Source: Erythrobacter sp. (GTDB lineage Bacteria > Pseudomonadota > Alphaproteobacteria > Sphingomonadales > Sphingomonadaceae). Taken from it: a stretch of 64,000 nucleotides of DNA. Positions within the stretch are counted from its first letter, which is position 1. The number at the start of each line of letters is the position of its first letter. The notes below the pieces were generated by a model that was not told the origin of the DNA, searched no databases, and was given only the letters and a program-made list of their open reading frames with translations. Shown piece after piece: positions 19,854-26,149 of this stretch. The stretch is taken from the NCBI GenBank assembly GCA_009993635.1, contig JAACTC010000009.1, positions 186,001-250,000 of the forward strand, in the 5' to 3' direction. A program made the position numbers and the translations under genes.

Positions 19854-20594
19854 TTAGGTGAGGCGCATCAGTTGGGCGCCGCTCTCGTCGAGCTGGCGCG
19901 CGGTCGATACGAGCTTGGAGCGCATGGCGAACAATCGCTGCTCCTCGATCATCGCGACCAGGATTTCGGTTGGCTTGACGTTGGACTGTTCCAGCGCGCC
20001 GGTTTGCACCCGCGCGGTCTCGTCGGTCGGCAGGATGCCGCCGCCTTCGACGCGGAACAGGCCATCCAGCCCCTTGGCGATCGGCGAACCTTCCCAGCTC
20101 GCCAGCTTGATCCGGCCGACCTCGGCCGGCGGCGCTTCGGGCGTTGCCGGGTCGCTGCGGGTCACGGTGCCGTCTTCGGAAATGGAAATGCGGCCACCCG
20201 GTGGGACCGTAATCGGTCCCGTGTCCCCCAACACCGGGTGGCCGTCTCCCGTCACCATCAGCCCGGTTGCGGTGAGCGAAAGATCGCCACGCCGCGTATA
20301 GGCTTCGGTGCCGTCGTCCGCTTGCACCGCCATCAGCGACTCGGTCGCGATGGCAATATCCAGCTCGCGGCCGGTCTCCATGATTTCGCCGCCCCGCATA
20401 TCCGCGCCGGTGACGCGCGCGGTCTGCATCGCGCGCGCTTCGTTGGGGTGGCCTTCGATGGTCATCGCGCGCTGCTCGATCAGCTCGGCACGAAAGCCCA
20501 GCGTGTTCGTGTTCGCCATGTTGCTGGCGATCGCACGCTGGCGATCCATCGAGGCCTGCATCCCCGACAGCGCAGTATAGATGAGGCGGTCCAT
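19854..20594 (-). CDS. flgF: Flagellar proximal rod protein FlgF
   Basis: A 246-residue rod protein beginning MDRLIYTALSGMQASMDRQR, the specific FlgF start, with the rod motif SNMANTNTLGFRAE and C-terminal SNVKPTEILVAMIEEQRLF. FlgF is one of the proximal rod proteins. It lies 4 bases after flgE and 33 bases before flgG. Confidence 0.95.
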   Translation of the reverse strand: MDRLIYTALSGMQASMDRQRAIASNMANTNTLGFRAELIEQRAMTIEGHPNEARAMQTARVTGADMRGGEIMETGRELDIAIATESLMAVQADDGTEAYTRRGDLSLTATGLMVTGDGHPVLGDTGPITVPPGGRISISEDGTVTRSDPATPEAPPAEVGRIKLASWEGSPIAKGLDGLFRVEGGGILPTDETARVQTGALEQSNVKPTEILVAMIEEQRLFAMRSKLVSTARQLDESGAQLMRLT

Positions 20595-20598
20595 CTAC

Positions 20599-21408
20599 TT
20601 AGGTCCGCAGGTTGATGACGGTCTGCGAAATCTGCGTCGCAGTGTCGATCGCCTTGGCGTTGGCCTGGAAGTTCCGCTGTGCGGTAATCAGGCCGACGAG
20701 TTCCTCGGCAATATCCACGTTCGAGCGTTCGAGCGCGCCGGAAAGGATCGCGCCATACTGGCCGTTGCCGGGCTCGCCATAGCTGGCCGGGCCGGAAAAG
20801 CCCGTGCTCTGCCAGTTGGACGATCCCACCGGCTTGAGGCCATTGGGCGCCATGAACGAGGCAAGCGCGACCATCCCGATCGGTTCGACCGAACCATCGG
20901 CAAAGGATGCGCGCACGACGCCATCCTTGCCCACCGATACGCCCGCGTAATCCGCGCCCGCTGCGTTCTGTGCGGGGATCTGCGCGTCCAGCAGGTTCAT
21001 GCCGGTCGTCGCGCCTTCGGCATCGACCGGATAGACCTGCAGCCGGTTGCCATCATTGTCGACGATGCCGCCGGTATCGTTGATGGTGAAGCCGCCCGCG
21101 CGGGTATACATCGTTTCGCCGTTTTCCCCGCGCATCGTGTAGAAGCCGTCGCCGGTAATCGCGAGGTCGAGCGCGGAGCCGGTCTGTTCGATCGGACCGA
21201 GCGCGAAGTTCTGCGTGATCGCTTCTACCGAGGCGCCGATGCCCTGGATCGTGCGCGGGTTCGACAGTGCCGAACCGGCAACGATTTCCGCAAATTCGGT
21301 GCGCCCGCGCTTGAAGCCGTACGTTTCCGAGTTGGCGATGTTGTGCGCGATCGTGCCGAGCGAGGACTGCGCATTCTTGAGGCCGTTAAGCGAGGTATAG
21401 AAAGACAT
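20599..21408 (-). CDS. flgE: Flagellar hook protein FlgE (short form)
   Basis: A 269-residue protein beginning MSFYTSLNGLKNAQSSLGTI, with rod/hook motif HNIANSETYGFKRGRTEF and C-terminal SNVDIAEELVGLITAQRNFQ. The N-terminal form and its place between flgD and flgF identify it as the hook subunit. At 269 residues it is as short as a rod protein and must lack most of the surface domain (D2) of a typical roughly 400-residue FlgE. A role as an extra rod protein with the true hook gene elsewhere cannot be excluded, but no other candidate is in the cluster. Confidence 0.85.
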   Translation of the reverse strand: MSFYTSLNGLKNAQSSLGTIAHNIANSETYGFKRGRTEFAEIVAGSALSNPRTIQGIGASVEAITQNFALGPIEQTGSALDLAITGDGFYTMRGENGETMYTRAGGFTINDTGGIVDNDGNRLQVYPVDAEGATTGMNLLDAQIPAQNAAGADYAGVSVGKDGVVRASFADGSVEPIGMVALASFMAPNGLKPVGSSNWQSTGFSGPASYGEPGNGQYGAILSGALERSNVDIAEELVGLITAQRNFQANAKAIDTATQISQTVINLRT

Positions 21409-21423
21409 TGTGCGACTCCTGAC

Positions 21424-21732
21424 TTAAAGATCGTTGGCGGCGGGGCTGTCGCCGCCGGGCTTGTTCGCTTCGATAAGGGCGTCGAGCTTGTCGACGATCT
21501 TGCCCAGCGTCTCGTTGGTTTCGGCCGTCCCGGCGAGCGAGGAAAACTGCGCCATCTGGGCCAGCATTTCCTTGTTATCGACCGGATCGAACGGGTCCTG
21601 CTGCTGTACCTGGACGGTTAGCAGGCGCAGGAAATCGGCTTGGCCCAGCTGGTCCATGCCGCGCCCCTGTGACTGGGGCATCTGGGTCGCGGCGGAGGCC
21701 GCGCCCGTAAATGGGTTCACGCTGCTAATCAT
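21424..21732 (-). CDS. flgD: Hook assembly scaffold FlgD (N-terminal domain only)
   Basis: A 102-residue protein containing the conserved FlgD capping motif LGQADFLRLLTVQVQQQDPF and DPVDNKEMLAQMAQFSSLAG, then a short tail. The usual C-terminal Ig-like/Tudor domains (a further ~120 residues) are missing, and the gene ends cleanly 15 bases before flgE, so this is a natural short form and not a frameshift in the visible sequence. FlgD caps the growing hook. Confidence 0.9.
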   Translation of the reverse strand: MISSVNPFTGAASAATQMPQSQGRGMDQLGQADFLRLLTVQVQQQDPFDPVDNKEMLAQMAQFSSLAGTAETNETLGKIVDKLDALIEANKPGGDSPAANDL

Positions 21733-22145
21733 TTCATCCTCATCGTTTCGAGCATCAGCTGCTTGGCGGTCGACATGGCTTCGACCATGTTCGAATACTG
21801 GCGCGAGGCTTCGAGCATCTCGATCATCTCGGCGTTCTCATCGACCGGCGATTCCCACACATCGCCGTTCTCGTCGGCGAGCGGATGGCCGGGATCGTGG
21901 CGGCGGATCGGTGCAGCATCGGACCGCACGACACCGTCGACCCGGACCGAGCTCATGCCGCTCTGCCGGTCGAGCTCTTCTGCGAAGACCGTGCGCATCG
22001 GGCGGTATGCCTCGTCCGCGCTGCCCGCCACGCTGCCTGCGTTGGCGAGGTTGGATGCCGCGGCGTTCATGCGGACCATCTGCGCGGACATCGCGCGATA
22101 GCCCATCTGGAACATGGTCATGGGTGCGTCACCGGCCATGCTCAT
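21729..22145 (-). CDS. flgC: Flagellar proximal rod protein FlgC
   Basis: A 138-residue protein with the rod motif RMNAAASNLANAGSV near the start and the C-terminal NAEMIEMLEASRQYSNMVEA, typical of FlgC (usually 134-140 residues). The central DPGHPLADENGDVWESPVD matches the family's P-x-HP-x-A-D/N-x-x-G-x-V motif. It overlaps flgB and flgD by ATGA junctions. Confidence 0.96.
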   Translation of the reverse strand: MSMAGDAPMTMFQMGYRAMSAQMVRMNAAASNLANAGSVAGSADEAYRPMRTVFAEELDRQSGMSSVRVDGVVRSDAAPIRRHDPGHPLADENGDVWESPVDENAEMIEMLEASRQYSNMVEAMSTAKQLMLETMRMK

Positions 22146-22489
22146 TCACCCCTGATCGCGCGGGTGACGGTTTCGACGCGGCCGCGCAGGAAGCCGAGCG
22201 TGGCGGTATAGGCGACCGCGTTTTCCGCGAAGGCGGCCTGTTCGGTCCCCATCTCCACGGTGTTGCCATCGAGGCTGGCCATCGTCGGGATGCGATACAC
22301 GGTCGCGCGGCCGGTCGCATTCTCGGTTTCGTTACCCGCCAGGCGTGCCTGCAGCGCGGCACCGAAATCGATGTCGCGCGCCTTGTAGCCCGGCGTACCT
22401 GCATTCGCGATGTTGGAGCCGAGCACACCCATCCGTTGCGCACGGATTTCCAGCGCCGCTCCATGAATGCCGAAAAGGCCTTCGCTCAT
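22142..22489 (-). CDS. flgB: Flagellar proximal rod protein FlgB
   Basis: A 115-residue protein with the rod motif MGVLGSNIANAGTPGYKARD and the C-terminal GTEQAAFAENAVAYTATLGF. It is the first gene of the flg operon; the ribosome binding site region (GGCGGAGA) is 9-15 bases upstream and a consensus sigma-54 promoter lies about 50-65 bases before the ATG. Confidence 0.96.
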   Translation of the reverse strand: MSEGLFGIHGAALEIRAQRMGVLGSNIANAGTPGYKARDIDFGAALQARLAGNETENATGRATVYRIPTMASLDGNTVEMGTEQAAFAENAVAYTATLGFLRGRVETVTRAIRGE

Positions 22490-22539
22490 TGCTCTCGTCT
22501 CCGCCTAGAAGTTGGGGCGTTTCGTGCCCCCGACATGTA

Positions 22540-22555
22540 AGCAAGGGGCGTGCCA
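22540..22555 (-). promoter_or_regulatory. Sigma-54 promoter of the flgB operon
   Basis: On the minus strand the bases read TGGCACGCCCCTTGCT, a full match to the sigma-54 consensus TGGCACG-N4-TTGC(A/T) with correct GG-N10-GC spacing. The predicted start point near 22529 gives a 5' leader of about 40 bases. The activator encoded at 9520-10836 is the likely partner. Confidence 0.88.
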
Positions 22556-22677
22556 ACTTGCCGCAAAGCCGCTAAAACGCGTGATTTGCAGGGCGGGGCG
22601 GCAAGCAATTGCCGGTCGGCGGCAAAAATCCGGCACTCGGGGCTGAAAAGCCGGGAACACCTGCCGTTCTTGGGTTC

Positions 22678-23358
22678 GTGGAAAATCTCGTCACTCTGAT
22701 CGACCATTGGTTCGACCCGGTTTCGCTGGGCATCGTGCTGGGCGGCACGCTGCTCGCGACCTTGCTGCGCTGCGGGTTCGCGGAATCGCGTCTCGCGGCG
22801 GCCAAGGTCGCCGCGCTGCTCGCCCGTCCGTTCGATCCGGCAAAGGCCCGGGTGGAAATGGCGCGCCAGATCCGCATCATTTCGGACAAGGGCATCCACG
22901 GTGCCACCCCGGTCCAGTTCGGCGACGGCGAATTCGATCACCTGACCGACGTGCTGATCAGCCGCCGGTCTATCGACACGCTGCATGCGGAGCACGAAAG
23001 CTACAAACGGCAGCGGACCGAGGCCGCGCAGACCGCGATGACCGTGCTGGGCCATGCGGCGGAGCTCGCGCCCGTGCTGGGCCTGGCAGGAACGCTCGTG
23101 GCGCTGGGGACAATGCCGTCCGACGCGAGCGAGGGCGGCATGACCGCGGCGATCGCGATGGCGGTCGTCACCACATTATATGGCCTAGCCGCCGCCAACT
23201 TCCTGTTCGGCCCGCTGTCATCCGCCATTCTGCGCCGGTCTGCGCGCGAAGAGCGCGATCGGCAGGCGGTGCTCGACTGGCTGGAGCAGGGCGTGCGTAC
23301 CTCGACGCCGCACGTGAAGCCCGTGCCCGGCGCGGGCGGATTGCGGATCGCCTCGTGA
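22678..23358 (+). CDS. MotA/TolQ/ExbB-type proton channel protein lacking the first helix
   Basis: A 226-residue protein from the GTG at 22678 (a TTG at 22609 would add 23 non-hydrophobic residues). The helix DPVSLGIVLGGTLLATLLR matches the second helix of MotA; a cytoplasmic domain follows, then AAELAPVLGLAGTLVALGTM (the channel helix with the conserved Pro) and a last helix near residues 160-185. Compared with the MotA encoded at 13757-14620 the first membrane helix is missing. It is coupled by GTGA to a MotB-like gene and is divergent from flgB. It is probably an auxiliary ion channel of the flagellum; function unproven. Confidence 0.75.
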   Translation: MENLVTLIDHWFDPVSLGIVLGGTLLATLLRCGFAESRLAAAKVAALLARPFDPAKARVEMARQIRIISDKGIHGATPVQFGDGEFDHLTDVLISRRSIDTLHAEHESYKRQRTEAAQTAMTVLGHAAELAPVLGLAGTLVALGTMPSDASEGGMTAAIAMAVVTTLYGLAAANFLFGPLSSAILRRSAREERDRQAVLDWLEQGVRTSTPHVKPVPGAGGLRIAS

Positions 23359-23816
23359 GCATTCGGGGACTGAGCAGCTGGCAGACGGCGCTGGCCGATC
23401 TGTCGCTGATCCTGTTCGCGGTGGTCGCCGCGGCCTATCGCGAATATCCCGAAGAGGCCGATCCTGCCTCGCGCGAGCAGGTGGATCAGGCGGTGGAGAT
23501 CGCGCTGGGCCAGCCGATGGCGGTGTTTCGCCCCGGCGGCGATGCGGACCTGACCCGCTGGCTGGGTAGCCAGCCTCTGGGGAACGGCGAGGTCGCCACG
23601 GTCATCGTGCGTCATCGCAGGGGCGGGGCCGCGCAGGCGGCAAGCGAAGCGGCGATGCTGGTCGAACAGATCGAGGATGCAGGCCAGACCGCCCGCCTGA
23701 TGGTCGAGCCGCTCGGCCCCGGCGAAACAATCCCGGAAACGCTGGTGGTGATCGCGCATGACGACCATGGCCTGCAAAACGCTGATGATGGCACGGTACT
23801 TGCAGATACGCAGTAG
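23355..23816 (+). CDS. Small MotB/ExbD-like membrane protein
   Basis: A 153-residue protein from a GTG that overlaps the previous stop codon. The N-terminus SSWQTALADLSLILFAVV forms a single membrane helix with W and D six residues apart (W9, D15), exactly the spacing of W29 and D35 in the MotB of this window. The periplasmic part is much shorter than in MotB. Its central stretch has the strand-helix rhythm of an OmpA-like domain but lacks the H-T-D and R residues that bind peptidoglycan. It probably partners the preceding MotA-like protein. No exact family is recognised. Confidence 0.65.
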   Translation: MSIRGLSSWQTALADLSLILFAVVAAAYREYPEEADPASREQVDQAVEIALGQPMAVFRPGGDADLTRWLGSQPLGNGEVATVIVRHRRGGAAQAASEAAMLVEQIEDAGQTARLMVEPLGPGETIPETLVVIAHDDHGLQNADDGTVLADTQ

Positions 23817-23873
23817 CTAAAGACCCGCAGGGCCCGTGCCCGGCGGTGACCCCATTTCTGGAGCACTGCGATC

Positions 23874-24407
23874 ATGCACAAGTTTTCCGCAATCGTCGCC
23901 ACCGGCCTGCTGGCCGCGGCAATCCCCGCTATCGCCACCCCGGCATCGGCCAACACGCCGATGGATGCCAGCGCGATCGACCGCGCGGTGATGGAATTCA
24001 CCGGCGCGGGCATCGGTCAGCCGGGCGGCGCCCGCCTGCCGGTAGACCGGCGGATGCGGCTGAACGCATGCGGCGTGCCGCTGCAGCTCGAATGGTACGG
24101 CGCCAATCGCGACAGCGTGCAGGTCCATTGCCCCGATGCAGGCTGGCGGATCTTCGTCGCCGTGGCGCAGACGCAGCAGGCCCAGCAGCCCGGCCAGCCC
24201 GGTACGGGCGAGGTCGTGATCAGCCGGGGCGAGACCGTATCGATCATGGTCGAGGGCGGCGGTTTTTCGCTCTCGCGGCAGGCTGTCGCGCTGGAAGAGG
24301 GCACCATCGGAGCATGGATCAAGGTCCGCCCCGCGCAGGACAGGAAGGCCGATCCGGTGCGTGCGCAGGTTGTCCGCCCCGGCCAGGTCGCGGTACGGAT
24401 TCGCTGA
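23874..24407 (+). CDS. flgA: Flagellar P-ring assembly chaperone FlgA
   Basis: A 177-residue protein with a signal peptide (about residues 1-26, ending ASANTP) and a C-terminal SAF-like domain: VISRGETVSIMVEGGGFSLS, then a final VRAQVVRPGQVAVRIR strand typical of FlgA. It helps FlgI assemble into the P-ring. An early periplasmic domain with two Cys (LNACGVPLQLEWY and QVHCPDAGW) is present. Gene order (divergent from flgB, followed by flgM and flgN) is the classical one. Confidence 0.92.
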   Translation: MHKFSAIVATGLLAAAIPAIATPASANTPMDASAIDRAVMEFTGAGIGQPGGARLPVDRRMRLNACGVPLQLEWYGANRDSVQVHCPDAGWRIFVAVAQTQQAQQPGQPGTGEVVISRGETVSIMVEGGGFSLSRQAVALEEGTIGAWIKVRPAQDRKADPVRAQVVRPGQVAVRIR

Positions 24408-24516
24408 CCCGCGAGAAAAAAGTTTCCTGGCCCTTAAAGGCGCGGCGCGGCTGTCGTTCTAAGGGGGTGAGACGAGCGTTCTCAGGCGAACGCGATAGAA
24501 TAGTGGAGCACTAGCA

Positions 24517-24801
24517 ATGCGAGATTTCGGATTGCCCGATATCGGAGGACCAGCAGGACTACGCCGCGGCGTCGCGCCGGTCGAGCGTGTGTCCGCTATC
24601 CGCAAGCCTGCCGATCAGGCGGCGGCCGCGCAGGAAATGAACGCGGTCAGCAAAACCTCCGCGGGCGACGCGGCCCCGGTCGATGCCGACCGCGTGGCTG
24701 AAATTCGCAAGGCGATCAAGGACGGGACCTATCCGCTCCTGCCGGTCGAGATTGCCGACGGCATCATCGCCGCCGGTCTGTTCCAAAGCATCGGCGAATA
24801 A
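24517..24801 (+). CDS. flgM: Anti-sigma-28 factor FlgM
   Basis: A 94-residue protein. The C-terminal half, VDADRVAEIRKAIKDGTYPL followed by EIADGIIAAGL, is the conserved FlgM sigma-binding helix region. FlgM holds FliA inactive until it is exported through the completed hook. Ribosome binding site GGAG lies 9 bases upstream of the ATG. It precedes flgN, as in many bacteria, and the sigma-28 gene lies 3.5 kb downstream on the same strand. Confidence 0.93.
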   Translation: MRDFGLPDIGGPAGLRRGVAPVERVSAIRKPADQAAAAQEMNAVSKTSAGDAAPVDADRVAEIRKAIKDGTYPLLPVEIADGIIAAGLFQSIGE

Positions 24802-24812
24802 GAGGGCATTCG

Positions 24813-25133
24813 ATGACGACGCGTACCGCCTTGCGGCAAATGCTTGCCCTTCTGGAAGGTGAGCGGCAGGCCCTTGCCGCTCTGGATCTGGACCGCATCA
24901 ACAACTGCTCGCACGGCAAGATGGAATTGTGCGACCGGCTGGACAAGGTGCGGCCAGAGGATCTGGACGAGGAATGCCTCGGCCTGCTCGACGCGGTGCG
25001 GCGCCTCAACACGATCAACCGCCGCCTGCGCAATCTGATCGCCACCAATGTCCAGTCGCGGATCGACGCGATGGCAGGCGCTGCAGGCACATATCAGGGC
25101 GCCACGGGGCGTACGGTAGCGCAGCCCTTCTGA
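24813..25133 (+). CDS. flgN: FlgN-family flagellar export chaperone
   Basis: A 106-residue, helix-rich protein with the FlgN-like opening LRQMLALLEGERQALAALDL and a Leu/Arg-rich second helix (GLLDAVRRLNTINRRLRNLI). FlgN chaperones FlgK and FlgL to the export gate. A GAGGG ribosome binding site lies 6 bases before the ATG. It directly follows flgM; sequence conservation is modest so the name rests partly on position. Confidence 0.82.
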   Translation: MTTRTALRQMLALLEGERQALAALDLDRINNCSHGKMELCDRLDKVRPEDLDEECLGLLDAVRRLNTINRRLRNLIATNVQSRIDAMAGAAGTYQGATGRTVAQPF

Positions 25134-25210
25134 TCGGTTCACCGCCGACAAGGCCAAAACTGGCACGATGATTGCTTTAACCATCCGGAAGAATGAATTC
25201 CGGAGGTTCA

Positions 25211-26149
25211 GTGCCCACCGCCAGCCCACTACCAGCCATTCGTGTTGCGAATGCGCCGCCCGTGAACGGGCCAGCGCCCACGGCCGCGCCGGCGAACCGC
25301 GATGTGCGCTCCGCCATCGCCCGGGCATCCCAGAGCACTGGGGTCGATTTCGACTACCTGCTGGCGCAGGCGCGGCTCGAATCCGGCCTCAATCCCGATG
25401 CCAAGGCGCGCACGTCCAGCGCGACCGGGCTCTATCAGTTCATCGATTCCACCTGGCTGCGCACGATGGACCGGCATGGCTCCAAGTATGGCTACGCCTG
25501 GGCGAGCGATCAGATCGCGCCCGGCGGCGGCGTGGCCAATGCGGGCACGCGCGAACAGCTGCTCTCGCTGCGATACGATGCCGATGTCTCCGCTCTGATG
25601 GCAGCGGAGCTGGCACGCGACAATTCCGCGGGCCTCAAAGGCATGCTGGGCCGCGAGCCGGAAGCGGCGGAGCTGTACCTCGCACATTTCCTGGGGCTGG
25701 GCGGCGCGCAAACCTTCCTCGGTGCCTATCGCACGGATGCGGGCCAGTCTGCTGCCGCTCTGCTGCCCAAGGCCGCTTCGGCCAACCGCCCGATTTTCTA
25801 CGATAATGGCCGGGCACGTTCGGTCGGTGAGGTAATGAGCCTGATGCAGACCAAGGTCGCCAATGCGATGGCCGATAATGGTGCAATGCCGTTCGTGCCG
25901 GGGGCCGCACCCGGCTCAGGCGGGATCACGCAGGAATTCGCACAGGCCCGCTTCGCCAGCACCGCGATGATGCCGCGCCGCAGTACGCCGGCAGCGAGCG
26001 GCGCGGTGGCGGCGGGTCCGCAATCGAGGCCGTCGATGGCCGAGACGCTGAGGGCGACCTTCGGCGCCGCCGACAGTGACGGCGTGGGTGGCCGCGCCCG
26101 CGCGCGGATCGATCAGGCCTATAGCAAATTCGAGGTGTTCGGCCTGTGA
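25211..26149 (+). CDS. Flagellum-associated lytic transglycosylase (SLT fold)
   Basis: A 312-residue protein. The GTG at 25211 is preferred because GGAGG lies just upstream; the ATG at 25193 has no usable site. The catalytic domain (about residues 30-190) shows DFDYLLAQARLESGLNPDAK, with the catalytic Glu in RLESG, and the TGLYQFIDSTWL motif of family 1 transglycosylases. It cleaves peptidoglycan glycan strands. No signal peptide is evident, so it may leave the cell through the flagellar export gate, like SltF-type enzymes, to let the rod pass the wall. It overlaps flhA by GTGA and complements the single-domain FlgJ. Confidence 0.85.
   Translation: MPTASPLPAIRVANAPPVNGPAPTAAPANRDVRSAIARASQSTGVDFDYLLAQARLESGLNPDAKARTSSATGLYQFIDSTWLRTMDRHGSKYGYAWASDQIAPGGGVANAGTREQLLSLRYDADVSALMAAELARDNSAGLKGMLGREPEAAELYLAHFLGLGGAQTFLGAYRTDAGQSAAALLPKAASANRPIFYDNGRARSVGEVMSLMQTKVANAMADNGAMPFVPGAAPGSGGITQEFAQARFASTAMMPRRSTPAASGAVAAGPQSRPSMAETLRATFGAADSDGVGGRARARIDQAYSKFEVFGL

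Noticed and set aside
24472..24498. Sigma-28 promoter before flgM
   Set aside because: CGCGATAG resembles the -10 box in only five of eight positions and there is no TAAA at the expected -35 position.
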